DNA from: JAVDCA01 sp963819385
GTDB lineage: Bacteria; Pseudomonadota; Alphaproteobacteria; Rhizobiales; Xanthobacteraceae
NCBI GenBank assembly: GCA_963819385.1
Contig: CAWFVV010000002.1
Span: forward strand, 806,001-870,000
Direction of reading: 5' to 3'
Length of the DNA stretch: 64,000 nt
Positions within the stretch are counted from its first letter, which is position 1, and each line of letters begins with the position of its first letter. The notes under the pieces are model-generated. The model did no database searches. It was not told the origin of the DNA and saw only the letters and a list, made by a program, of their open reading frames with translations. This document shows positions 50,926 through 59,451 of this stretch, piece by piece. A program made the position numbers and the translations under genes.

Positions 50926-51270
50926 TCAGCAGCGATGGAAATCGCGACGGGGACCTTTGTCGCCGTCCGTCTGCGGCGCCATCGCCATGTGGCCACCGGT
51001 GAAATCGATGTAATCCGTGGCGCCGCCGCCGTCGCGCTCGTCCCAGGTCACCTTGATCCGGCCGCTATCGACAACCGCGATCTCTTTGACCCTGAGAACC
51101 ATCTGTCTCCCGGACTTCAACTTAACCGTCAACGTTTCGCGCGTGAACTCCGAGGAGATGTTGTCCCCGCACCAGCGGCCCATCAGGTCATCGGCGGAAA
51201 GCGCGTTGGCGCGGCCGACGCTTGCGGTCACCACGAGCGCGGCAACTGCGCAAACACGATAGATCGACAT
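50926..51270 (-). CDS. Small exported protein of unknown function
   Basis: A 114-residue protein with a signal peptide (MSIYRVCAVAALVVTASVGRANA) and a compact beta-rich domain with LMGRWCGDNISSEFTRETLTVKL, MVLRVKEIAVVDSGRIKV and YIDFTGGHMAMAPQ. The pattern resembles small lipocalin-like secreted domains that begin with GxW. It lies 68 bases downstream of the dehydratase gene in the same direction. Met at 51270 fits the leader better than the longer frame. Confidence 0.7.
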   Translation of the reverse strand: MSIYRVCAVAALVVTASVGRANALSADDLMGRWCGDNISSEFTRETLTVKLKSGRQMVLRVKEIAVVDSGRIKVTWDERDGGGATDYIDFTGGHMAMAPQTDGDKGPRRDFHRC

Positions 51271-51338
51271 GACGCGCCCCACGACCAAGCCCCAACCAAG
51301 CCCCATGACCAACGACGGATCGGCCTTCTCCGCCCCGC

Positions 51339-52328
51339 TCACGCCACCAGGCGCGCGAACAGCTCCGGATCGACATTGCCGCCCGACAGCACCGCGACCG
51401 CGATCTTGCCGCGCACGTCGATCTTGCCGGAAACCAGCGCCGCGAGGCCCACCGCCCCGCCCGGCTCGACCACGAGCTTGAGCTCGCGGAATGCGAACGA
51501 CACGGCGCGGCCGACTTCCTCGTCGCTCGCCGTGACGCCGGCGCCGACCAGCGCGCGGTTGATCTCGAACGTGATGCGACCGGGCGACTGCGCCATCAGG
51601 GCGTCGCAGATCGTGCCCGTGATGGCGTCGTTCTTCTCGCGCTTGCCGCTCGCAAACGAGCGCGCATGGTCGTCGAAGCCCGCCGGCTCCGCGGTAAATA
51701 CCTGCGCGGACGGCACCCGCGCCTTGACGGCGAGTGCGATGCCGGCCGCGAGCCCGCCGCCTGACGCATTGACGATGACCATGTCGGGCGCGAGCCCGAG
51801 CGCCGCCAGGTCCTCGATGATCTCGCGGCCCGTCGTGCCCTGCCCCGCGATGACCAGCGGATCGTCGTAGGGCGGCACCAGCACGGCGTGGCGCTCGTCC
51901 GCGATGCGCCGCGCGATCGCCTCGCGATCCTCGCGCGCGCGGTCGTAGAGCACCACCTCGGCGCCGAGCTCCGCGGTGCGGTCGCGCTTGGGCCGCGGCG
52001 CATCGGCCGGCATCACGATCACGGCCGGCATGGACAAGAGCTTGGCGGCCGCCGCCACGCCCTGCGCATGATTGCCCGACGAGAACGCCACCACGCCGCC
52101 GCCACGCGCCTCCGGCGCGATGGAGGAGAGCTTGTTGTAGGCGCCGCGGAACTTGAACGAGCCGGTACGCTGCAGCGTTTCGGCCTTGAGGAAGACACGC
52201 CCACCCGTGAGCGCATCAAGCACCGGCGAGGAGATCAGCGGCGTGCGTAGCGCGACCCCATGCAACCGCACGGCCGCCGCGTCGACATCGGCAGCGGTGG
52301 GTAGGGGTTGTTCGGGCTGGTTGGTCAT
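51339..52328 (-). CDS. PLP-dependent threonine/serine dehydratase-like enzyme
   Basis: The 329-residue product has the PLP lysine in RTGSFKFRGAYNKL, the substrate loop SSGNHAQGVA, the phosphate-binding VNASGGGLAAG and a C-terminal LSGGNVDPE. Length without an ACT domain fits the catabolic threonine/serine dehydratase or serine racemase branch, not the biosynthetic enzyme. It converts serine or threonine to a keto acid and ammonia. No clear ribosome site is present. A palindromic repeat lies just upstream of its promoter region. Confidence 0.91.
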   Translation of the reverse strand: MTNQPEQPLPTAADVDAAAVRLHGVALRTPLISSPVLDALTGGRVFLKAETLQRTGSFKFRGAYNKLSSIAPEARGGGVVAFSSGNHAQGVAAAAKLLSMPAVIVMPADAPRPKRDRTAELGAEVVLYDRAREDREAIARRIADERHAVLVPPYDDPLVIAGQGTTGREIIEDLAALGLAPDMVIVNASGGGLAAGIALAVKARVPSAQVFTAEPAGFDDHARSFASGKREKNDAITGTICDALMAQSPGRITFEINRALVGAGVTASDEEVGRAVSFAFRELKLVVEPGGAVGLAALVSGKIDVRGKIAVAVLSGGNVDPELFARLVA

Positions 52329-52381
52329 GGGGCCGAGCGTAGCGCCGCGCAGCGCTGCCCGGCAAGGGGCACGGCGCCAGC

Positions 52382-52513
52382 GCTCCCTCTCCCCGTTTTT
52401 ACGGGGAGAGGGTTGGGGTGAGGGGCGCTGAGCTGCAGCGCCGTACGTCGTTTGTAAGACTCGCGGAAGCGCCCCCTCACCCCGACCCTCTCCCCGCACG
52501 CGGGGAGAGGGAG
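52382..52513. repeat. GCTCCCTCTCCCC palindromic element
   Basis: Outer arms GCTCCCTCTCCCC and GGGGAGAGGGAG and inner arms GAGAGGGTTGGGGTGAGGGG and CCCCTCACCCCGACCCTCTC form a two-level palindrome with GCGCTGAGCTGCAGCGC in the centre. It lies in the gap between the dehydratase and phosphoesterase genes. The same family occurs inside a coding region at 42993-43127. Confidence 0.88.
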
Positions 52514-52533
52514 AGCACGCGCCGTGCAATTCT

Positions 52534-53349
52534 TTATGCCGCCCGGATCTGCAGCGGCGGTTCCTCGTCCTGTCCCTCGTCGCCGTCGGCTGCCTCCGAG
52601 GCCTGGGTCCAGGTGATGATCTCCATCCGCCCGTCCTCGTACTCGGCGATCGCCGTGCAGCTCTCCACCCAGTCGCCGCAGTTGACATAGCGGATGCCGA
52701 AATCGCGATGGATCGCGGCGAGGTGAATGTGGCCGCAGATGACGCCGTCGACGTCGTGGCGCTTTGCCTCGGCGACCAGCGTCTTCTCGAACTCGCCGAT
52801 GTAGCTCACGGCGTTCTTGACCTTGAGCTTCGCCCATTTCGACAGCGACCAGTAGCCGAAGCCGAGCCGGCGGCGCACCGCGTTGAACACGCGGTTGACC
52901 GCGATCGCGAACTCGTAGGCCTTGTCGCCGAGCAGCGCGAGCCAGCGCGCCTGCGTGACCACGAGGTCGAAGTGATCGCCGTGGATCACCAGGTAGCGCA
53001 CGCCGTCGGGCGCCTCGTGGATGGTCTGGTCGACCACCTCGATGCCGCCGAAATGGGTGCCGAAATAGTCGCGCAGGAACTCGTCGTGGTTGCCCGGCAC
53101 GTAGACCAGCCGCGCGCCCTTGCGCGCCTTGCGCAGCAGTTTCTGCACCACGTCGTTGTGCGCCTGCGGCCAGTACCAGCCCGAGCGCAGCTGCCAGCCG
53201 TCGACGATGTCGCCGACGAGATAGATGGTGTCGGCGTCGTGCCAGCGCAGGAAATCGAGCAGTTGCTCGGCCTGGCAGCCGCGCGTGCCGAGATGAACGT
53301 CGGAGATGAAGAGCGTGCGGAACCGCCGAGCGCCGTTGTCTTCAGTCAC
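52534..53349 (-). CDS. LpxH-like UDP-2,3-diacylglucosamine diphosphatase (metallophosphoesterase)
   Basis: The 271-residue protein has the calcineurin-like motifs in order: LFISDVHLG, YLVGDIVDGW, VPGNHDEFL, LVIHGDHFDL and ICGHIHLAA, giving a complete two-metal site. RefSeq-type annotation calls this branch UDP-2,3-diacylglucosamine diphosphatase, which acts in lipid A synthesis, but the length and extra middle helices differ from E. coli LpxH, so a different phosphoester substrate is possible. GTG at 53349 is preferred to a TTG three codons earlier. Confidence 0.86.
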   Translation of the reverse strand: MTEDNGARRFRTLFISDVHLGTRGCQAEQLLDFLRWHDADTIYLVGDIVDGWQLRSGWYWPQAHNDVVQKLLRKARKGARLVYVPGNHDEFLRDYFGTHFGGIEVVDQTIHEAPDGVRYLVIHGDHFDLVVTQARWLALLGDKAYEFAIAVNRVFNAVRRRLGFGYWSLSKWAKLKVKNAVSYIGEFEKTLVAEAKRHDVDGVICGHIHLAAIHRDFGIRYVNCGDWVESCTAIAEYEDGRMEIITWTQASEAADGDEGQDEEPPLQIRAA

Positions 53350-53499
53350 GTGTCGCAATCTCGTTCCCGATCATGCGGGCGGTCTGACTGAATCGTGTTG
53401 CGGTTCGATGACATCGCGGGAACGCGCGACGGTGTCCATTAAGGTTCGCTGACACCGCGCGTCATCGCGTTGTCATTGCGCCCCGCTAGATTCGTGGGG

Positions 53500-54645
53500 A
53501 TGACGATTCTCCTCTTCGCGGCCGTCGCGTTCTGCGGCACCGCCACCCTCCTTCATCTCGCAAGCGTGATCGTGGCGATCGTGCGGTGCCGGCCGCCGCG
53601 GCCGCTCGCGCCGGCGGACGATGCGCCGTCCGTCACCATCGTGCGGCCGGTGTGCGGCGTCGACAATTTCGTCGACGAGACGCTGGCCTCCACTTTCGCG
53701 CTCGACTATCCCTCCTACGAGATCGTCTTCTGCGTCGCGCAGGCGCGCGATCCGATCGTGCCGCTGGTGCGGCGCCTGATGGCGGCGCATCCGCACGTGC
53801 CCGCGCGCCTCCTCGTCGGCGACGACCGGGTGAACGGAAATCCCAAGCTCAACAATTGCGTCAAGGGCTGGAACGCGGCCGCGCACGACTGGATCGTCAT
53901 CGCCGACTCGAACGTACTGATGCCGCCCGACTACATCCAGCGCCTGCTCGCCGCCTGGCAGCCGGGCACCGGCCTGATCTGCGCGCCGCCGATCGGGTCG
54001 CGGCCCGCGAACGCCTGGGCCGCGCTCGAATGCGCCTTCCTCAATACCTACCAGGCGCGCTGGCAGTATTTCTCGGATACGATCGGCAACGGCTTCGCCC
54101 AAGGCAAGACCATGCTGTGGCGGCGCAGCGATCTCGAAGCGGCCGGCGGCATCCGCGCGCTCGGCGCCGAGCTCGCCGAGGATGCGGCCGCCACCAAGGT
54201 CGTGCGTGCGCTCGGCCTCGAGGTGCATCTGGTCGACGCGCCCTTCGCGCAGCCGCTCGGCCGCCGTCGGCTTGGCGAGGTCTGGCGCCGCCAGACCCGC
54301 TGGGCGCGCCTGCGCCACGCGAGCTTCCCCCGCCTGTTCTATCCCGAGATCCTGTCCGGCGCGCTCACGCCGACGCTCGCGTTCGCCTTCATGGCAGCTG
54401 GCCTCGACTGGCCGGTCGCCGCCTCGGTCGGCGCGTTCGCGGCGCTGTGGTACGGCGCCGAGGTCGCGCTGGCGGTGGTCGCCGGCTGGGACCGCCCTGC
54501 CCTTTACGCGATCCACGGCGCGTTGCGCGACCTGCTGCTGCCCGCCGTCTGGCTCTACGGCCTGCTCGGCACCGAGTTCGTCTGGCGCGGCAATGCGATG
54601 AGCATCCTGCAGGACGACGAGCCGTTGCTGACCGACGGCCACTAG
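53500..54645 (+). CDS. GT21-type ceramide glucosyltransferase-like protein
   Basis: A 381-residue membrane glycosyltransferase. An N-terminal TM helix precedes a GT-A domain with VRPVCGVDNFVDETL, the metal motif IVIADSNVLMPPDY, the catalytic ELAEDAAATKVV and the RRQTRWARLRH signature, which together are the D1, D2, D3, (Q/R)xxRW set of ceramide glucosyltransferases. Three TM helices follow. In alphaproteobacteria such enzymes glycosylate sphingolipids or hopanoid lipids (HpnI-like). GTGGGG just precedes the ATG at 53500. The stop codon touches a palindromic repeat. Confidence 0.88.
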   Translation: MTILLFAAVAFCGTATLLHLASVIVAIVRCRPPRPLAPADDAPSVTIVRPVCGVDNFVDETLASTFALDYPSYEIVFCVAQARDPIVPLVRRLMAAHPHVPARLLVGDDRVNGNPKLNNCVKGWNAAAHDWIVIADSNVLMPPDYIQRLLAAWQPGTGLICAPPIGSRPANAWAALECAFLNTYQARWQYFSDTIGNGFAQGKTMLWRRSDLEAAGGIRALGAELAEDAAATKVVRALGLEVHLVDAPFAQPLGRRRLGEVWRRQTRWARLRHASFPRLFYPEILSGALTPTLAFAFMAAGLDWPVAASVGAFAALWYGAEVALAVVAGWDRPALYAIHGALRDLLLPAVWLYGLLGTEFVWRGNAMSILQDDEPLLTDGH

Positions 54646-54717
54646 CGCATATCCGGGCGAAAGCCTGCCCCGGACTTGATCCGGGGTGGCCACCGGTTCG
54701 CCGAAAAGGATATGCGC
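54645..54717. repeat. GCGCATATCC palindromic element (best-preserved copy)
   Basis: Arms GCGCATATCCGGGCGAAAGC and CCGGTTCGCCGAAAAGGATATGCGC flank an inner hairpin (CCCCGGACTTGATCCGGGG). It shares its first base with the TAG stop of the glycosyltransferase gene. Relatives are at 1293, 21935, 35392 and 44683. Confidence 0.9.
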
Positions 54718-54835
54718 CGACTAACAACCCCGCAGGTTGACAGCGCCGGCCGGCGCCGCCAAGGAGTTGGCCCGCCCGGCGCGACCATATCCTTCCATCA
54801 TTCGATAAGACCGGGCGGCGCGAGGAGCCTGCCCC

Positions 54836-55616
54836 ATGGATCTCGGCATCACGGGCCGCAAGGCCATCGTCTGCGCCTCGAGCCGCGGGCTCGGCCGCGC
54901 CTGCGCGTTTCGCCTCGCCGAGGCCGGCTGCGAGGTCGTGATCAACGGCGTCAACCGCGAGCGGCTGGAGACGGTCGCGGCCGAGCTGCGCAAGGCGACC
55001 GGCGCCAAGGTCACGGCGGTCGCGGGCGACGTCGGGTAGGCGGACGTCCAGACAGGCGCTCTTCGCCGCCTGCCCGGAGCCGGACATCCTGGTCAACAAC
55101 AATGCGGGCCCGCCTTTTCGCGATTTCCGCGAGCTCGACCGCCAGAAGATCCTCGACGGCGTCGTCGCCAACATGGCGGTCGCGATCGAGCTCACCCAGA
55201 AGGTGATCGATCCGATGGTGCGGCGGAAATTCGGCCGTATCGTCAACATCACGTCCGGCTCGGTGAGGATGCCGCTGGTCGGCCTCGACCTCTCCTCCGG
55301 CGCCCGCGCGGGCCTCACCGCCTTCATGGCCGGCGTCGCGCGCTCGGTCGCGGGATCGAACGTGACGATCAACTTCCTCCTGCCCGGCGCCTTCGACACC
55401 GACCGCCTGCGCTCCAACATCGAGGCCAACGCCAAGAAGCAGGGCGTGCCGATGGAGCAGGCCGTCGCGGCGCGCGCCGCCACCATCCCGGCCAAGCGCT
55501 TCGGCACCGCCGACGAGTTCGGCGCCGCCTGCGCGTTCCTGTGCTCGGCCCACGCCGGCTACATCACGGGTCAGAACCTGCTGATCGACGGCGGGCTGTT
55601 TCCGGGGGCGTTCTGA
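54836..55616 (+). pseudogene. SDR-family oxidoreductase, frameshifted
   Basis: The first frame gives DLGITGRKAIVCASSRGLGRA (the Rossmann motif) up to AVAGDVG and a stop at 55037. The second frame supplies QALFAACPEPDILVNNNAGPP, VNITSGSV, the segment GLDLSSGARAGLTAF and a normal end LIDGGLFPGAF. Removing one G from GGGTAGG (55034-55036) joins them through the stop. The catalytic Tyr-x-x-x-Lys position reads LSSGAR, so this belongs to an atypical SDR branch that lacks the usual residues. GAGGAGCCTGCCCC precedes the ATG. A sequence error is as likely as a real break. Confidence 0.8.
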
Positions 55617-55770
55617 GCGGTGGCAGAACGGCCGCTTCGCGGGGCGCGCGACATCTTGGCTGCCTCGCGACCCCGGTCGAGCACACCCTCCCCGCTTGCC
55701 GAGCGCACCCGGCCAACGCATGATGCACTGATTTTCGATCTCAACCCCAAGCGAATAAAAGGAAACGTCC

Positions 55771-56622
55771 ATGAAGCTGCTGCGCTTCGGCCCGCCCGGC
55801 CGCGAAAAGCCCGGAGTTCTCGATGCCGAGGGGCGCATCCGCGATCTCTCCAAGGTGGTTCCCGATCTTTCCGGCGACGCGCTCTCGCCGCGCGGCCTCG
55901 CCAAGATCAAGAAGGCGCTCAAGGGCCGGCTGCCGATCGTCAAGGGCAAGCCGCGCATCGGCCCTTGCGTCGGCCATGTCGGCAACTTCATCGCCATCGG
56001 GCTCAACTACTCGGACCATGCCGCCGAGACCGGCATGCCGATCCCGAAGGAGCCGATCATCTTCAACAAGGCGCCCTCCTCCATCTGCGGCCCGAACGAC
56101 GACACCATGACCCCGAAGGGGTCGACCAAGCTCGACTACGAGGTCGAGCTCGGCATCGTCATCGGCACGCGCGCCCGCTACCTCGCCAAGAGCAACGCGC
56201 TCGAGGCGGTCGCCGGCTACTGCCTGGCGAACGACGTGTCCGAGCGCGTCTTCCAGATCGAGCGCTCCGGCCAGTGGACCAAGGGCAAGGGCTCCGAGAC
56301 CTTTGGGCCCATCGGCCCCTGGATCGTCACCAAGGACGAGGTCAAGAACCCGCAGAACCTCGCGATGTGGCTCACCGTCAACGGCGAGAGCCGGCAGAAG
56401 GGCTCGACCAAGACCATGATCTTCGGTTGCGAGCATATCGTCTGGTATTGCTCGCAGTTCATGGTGCTGGAGCCGGGCGACGTCATCATCACGGGCACGC
56501 CGCCGGGCGTCGCGCTCGGCATGAAGCCGGAGCCGAAGTTCCTCAAGGCGGGCGACGTCGTGCACCTCGGCGTCGACGGCCTCGGCGAGCAGAAGCAGAA
56601 GATCGTGCGGTTCAAGATGTAG
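55771..56622 (+). CDS. Fumarylacetoacetate hydrolase family protein
   Basis: A 283-residue enzyme with the FAH fold: FIAIGLNYSDHAAETG, then the metal ligands LDYEVELGIVIG (two Glu) and CLANDVSERV (Asp), and the end VIITGTPPGVALGMKP. It should hydrolyse or decarboxylate a 2-keto-diacid or ureido compound. It resembles the 2-hydroxyhepta-diene dioate isomerase branch, but the substrate is open. AAAGGAAACGTCC precedes the ATG. It follows the SDR gene and may be in the same degradation pathway. Confidence 0.92.
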   Translation: MKLLRFGPPGREKPGVLDAEGRIRDLSKVVPDLSGDALSPRGLAKIKKALKGRLPIVKGKPRIGPCVGHVGNFIAIGLNYSDHAAETGMPIPKEPIIFNKAPSSICGPNDDTMTPKGSTKLDYEVELGIVIGTRARYLAKSNALEAVAGYCLANDVSERVFQIERSGQWTKGKGSETFGPIGPWIVTKDEVKNPQNLAMWLTVNGESRQKGSTKTMIFGCEHIVWYCSQFMVLEPGDVIITGTPPGVALGMKPEPKFLKAGDVVHLGVDGLGEQKQKIVRFKM

Positions 56623-56654
56623 CCGGCGCCATCATCGGCGTTGGAGGCACGAGG

Positions 56655-56693
56655 CGGAAATGGCCGGGTTTGTCCCGGCCATTGCCGTTTTTT
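56655..56693 (+). terminator. Rho-independent terminator after the FAH-family gene
   Basis: AATGGCCGGG (56659-56668) and CCCGGCCATT (56674-56683) form a perfect 10-bp stem with a 5-base loop, extended by CGG/CCG outside. It is followed by six T (56688-56693). It lies about 35 bases after the stop of the fumarylacetoacetate hydrolase gene. Confidence 0.85.
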
Positions 56694-56752
56694 GCCGTCG
56701 GGCAGCGGGCCGGATTCTGCTAGAAAAGATGCGGGCGGCGCCGGAGGCAAAG

Positions 56753-57647
56753 ATGAAGTGGCTCGCGACTATCGGCTGCGCGCTCGGCCTTTCACTTGGC
56801 TTGGCGCCGGCCTTCGGACAGGACCTGCCGAGCGTCGAATACGACGGCACGCGTCCCGTGACGCTGCATTACGACGAGCTCACCGTAACGATCGACGGCG
56901 TGCCCGGGTCGGACGCGAAGTATCGCGTGCCCGTCATCAAGGCCCGCGTCGGCGACCGTGAGATCTTCTCGATCAAGATCGAGGACGCCGAGGCCGAGGA
57001 GCCGAGCGCCAAGGCGCGCGTGATCTGGCTCGATCGCAAGACGGCCTTTCCGCAAATCGTGATGACCGCCTTCACGTTCGGCGCGCATTGCTGCACGGTG
57101 ACCAAGATCGCCACCATGACGGCGCCCGACAAGTGGACCCTCATCGACGGACTGCGGCTCGACGGCGACGAAGGCTACACCTTCGCCGACCTCGGCCACG
57201 ACGGCGCCCAGGAGCTGATCAGCTACGACAACAATTTCCTCTATGCCTTCGCGTCCTACGCCGACTCCTTCGCGCCGACCCGCGTCGCCCGGCTCGTCGG
57301 CGCCGAGCTCAAGGACGTCACCGCCGATCCGAAATATCGCGAATTCCTGCGCGGCCGGGCGCGCGCGATGGAGGACCGACGCGCGCAAGGACGGCGATCT
57401 CTGGCATTCGAACGGCTTCCTCGGCGCCTGGGTCGCGGCCAAGAGCCTGGTCGGCGAGGGCGACGACGCCTGGAGCCGCATGCTCAAGTCCTACGATCGC
57501 AAGTCCGACTGGCCGCAGCAGGAGTGCACGATCAACGTCGCCTTCGACAAATGCCCGCAGGTCAAGCTGCGCGACCTCACCTTCCCGCAGGCGCTGAAGA
57601 AGCTGCTCGCCGAGAACGCCTATCCGCTGCCGAAGGACGCGCGGTAG
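56753..57647 (+). pseudogene. Exported protein of unknown function, frameshifted
   Basis: The start MKWLATIGCALGLSLGLAPAFGQ is a signal peptide with a GGAGGCAAAG site. The mature part has LHYDELTVTIDGVPG, PQIVMTAFTFGAHCCTVTKI and YTFADLGHDGAQELISYDNN, which recalls secreted repeat-like domains, then breaks at an extra C (57376/57377). The next frame continues DARKDGDLWHSNGFLGAWVA and ends LLAENAYPLPKDAR with Cys-rich QECTINVAFDKCPQ between. Joined, it is about 297 residues. No function could be recognised. Confidence 0.65.
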
Positions 57648-57667
57648 CGCCCGGCGCACATTCCCCC

Positions 57668-58105
57668 TCACGTCGCCGGCAGGCTGGCGCGGCGCCGCGT
57701 CGCGATGGCGGCGGCAAGCGGCAGCGCCAATACGACCGTGATGATGGCGGCGATGATCGGCGGGACGAACTCGACGTCTTGCCAGGCGAGCTGCGTGCCG
57801 ATGACGAGGATCCAGAGCGCGAAGGCGCTGCTTGCGGCGCCGACCGAACGTCTCCACGCCAGGGGGGTGAGAACGGCGGAAATCACGGCGGACACGAGAA
57901 GGCCGAGCGCCAACGCGTACAACGTACCGGATAGCCAGTCCGCCATCACCCCGCCGAACGGCGCCTGCCGCAGCCCGACCCGAACAAACCAGACCGCGTA
58001 GATGCTGATGAAGAGATAATAGGCCGCAAGCGCGCCCAGCAGGACCGCATATGTGCGGAACGCGATGACGTTCACGGATCGCGCCGGCGGCATCTCATTC
58101 TCCAT
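57668..58105 (-). CDS. Small four-TM membrane protein
   Basis: A 145-residue protein with four hydrophobic helices: about 14-37 (TYAVLLGALAAYYLFISIYA), 58-80, 88-108 and 116-136 (PIIAAIITVVLALPLAAAI). It has no charged motif and no recognisable family. It converges with the frameshifted exported protein gene with a 20-base gap. Met at residue 5 is an alternative start. No function proposed. Confidence 0.65.
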   Translation of the reverse strand: MENEMPPARSVNVIAFRTYAVLLGALAAYYLFISIYAVWFVRVGLRQAPFGGVMADWLSGTLYALALGLLVSAVISAVLTPLAWRRSVGAASSAFALWILVIGTQLAWQDVEFVPPIIAAIITVVLALPLAAAIATRRRASLPAT

Positions 58106-58207
58106 GCTCGTGGATGGGTCGTCTTCGCTCGATCTCTGCGGTTAGTCGTGCGAAGCCGCAGAAGGTTCGCTCGGCGCATGACGACGGCAAACATCCAGGC
58201 GGCGGTC

Positions 58208-58360
58208 CGTAGGGTGGGCAAAGGCGGCCCCGGTCTTTCGTTGGATGCGCAAGGGCCCGATCCGCCGTGCCCACGCGGCGTGGATCACGACCGGCGTGGG
58301 CACGGCGGGACGAAACCCGTACTCGACCGCCGGCATCCCGGCCGCCTTTGCCCACCCTAC
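58208..58360. repeat. CGTAGGGTGGGCAAAGGCG palindromic element
   Basis: Outer arms CGTAGGGTGGGCAAAGGCGGCC and GGCCGCCTTTGCCCACCCTAC and inner arms GCCGTGCCCACGC and GCGTGGGCACGGC match the copies at 48040-48193 and 62075-62180. Its right end supplies the TAG stop of the TRAP receptor gene (58357-58359). Confidence 0.88.
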
Positions 58361-59436
58361 CCCTCCCGCGCCTCCAGCACGGCCTTGAGCGACACGCTCG
58401 ACCACAGCGCCGTCGTCTTGCGAAAGGCCGAATACGACTCGTTGATCCGCCGTGCGATGTCGCTTCTGCCGCCGAGCTCGGCCAGCACCTCGGCCGCCTG
58501 CTTGCGGGCGGCGCCGACGATGTCGGCCGCAAAGCTCCTGAGCTTCACGTTGTCCCGCCCGGTGAGCGCGGCGAGCGCCTCGGCATTGAGGCGCTCCATC
58601 TCGGAAAGCGCGTAGGACGCCTCGGCCGCGCATGCGTGTGCGATGATCGCCTTGGTGCCGGCGTCGAGGCCCTGCCAGACCTTCAGGTTGACCAGGCACT
58701 CGCCGGTGCCGTTCGGCTTGTTGAAGCCGGGGCCGTAGTAGAATGGCGCCACGCGATAGAGCCCGAGCGCGATGTCGGTGCCGGGGCCGACGAACTCGGC
58801 GGCGTCGAGCACGCCCGACTGCAAACTGGTGAGGATCTCGGCCACCGGCGTCGTCTGCGGCGTCGCGCCGAGCCTGCGATACACTTCGCCGCCGAGGCCG
58901 AGCGAGCGGATCTTCAATCCCTTGAGGTCGTCGAGCCCCTTCAATTCGCGCCGGAACCAGCCGCCCATGCACACGCCGGTGTTGCCGCCCATGAACGGCT
59001 TGACGCCGAACGGCGCATAGAGCTCGTCCCACAGCGCCTGGCCGCCGCCCGCGTCGACCCAGGCGACGTGCTCGAGCGGCGTCAGCCCGAACGGCACCGT
59101 CGTGTAATAGGCGGCGGCCGGCTGCTTGCCTTGCCAGTAGAACGCCGCCGTGTGCCCCATCTCGGCGACGCTGCCGCCGACCGCGTCGAGCACCTCGAAC
59201 GCCGGCACCAGCTCGCCCGCGCCGTGCACCACGATGTCGATCCGCCCGCCCGACAGCGCACGGATGCGATCCGCGATGCGCTCCGCCGACATGCCGGGAC
59301 CGGGCAGCCGCTTCGGCCACGACGTCACCATGCGCCAGCGCAGCGTCTGCGCGCGCGCCACCGCCGGCGCCGCCACCGCGCCCGCCAGCGCGAGCCCTGC
59401 GCCGCGCAGCAGCCTTCGACGATCGGGTTTTGCCAT
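58357..59436 (-). CDS. TRAP transporter solute-binding protein, DctP family
   Basis: The 359-residue protein has a twin-Arg leader (MAKPDRRRLLRGAGLALAGAV) and the DctP fold with TLRWRMVTSWPKRLPG, GHTAAFYWQGKQPAAAYYTT, GLKIRSLGLGGEVYRRLG and GEFVGPGTDIALGL-like segments. The Arg in KIRSL is the usual carboxylate contact. It resembles the branch binding 2-keto acids such as lactate or pyruvate. No DctQ/DctM genes are near, so the transporter is incomplete here. Its stop codon lies inside a palindromic repeat. Confidence 0.9.
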   Translation of the reverse strand: MAKPDRRRLLRGAGLALAGAVAAPAVARAQTLRWRMVTSWPKRLPGPGMSAERIADRIRALSGGRIDIVVHGAGELVPAFEVLDAVGGSVAEMGHTAAFYWQGKQPAAAYYTTVPFGLTPLEHVAWVDAGGGQALWDELYAPFGVKPFMGGNTGVCMGGWFRRELKGLDDLKGLKIRSLGLGGEVYRRLGATPQTTPVAEILTSLQSGVLDAAEFVGPGTDIALGLYRVAPFYYGPGFNKPNGTGECLVNLKVWQGLDAGTKAIIAHACAAEASYALSEMERLNAEALAALTGRDNVKLRSFAADIVGAARKQAAEVLAELGGRSDIARRINESYSAFRKTTALWSSVSLKAVLEAREG

Positions 59437-59451
59437 GCTGTCTCCGAAAAA

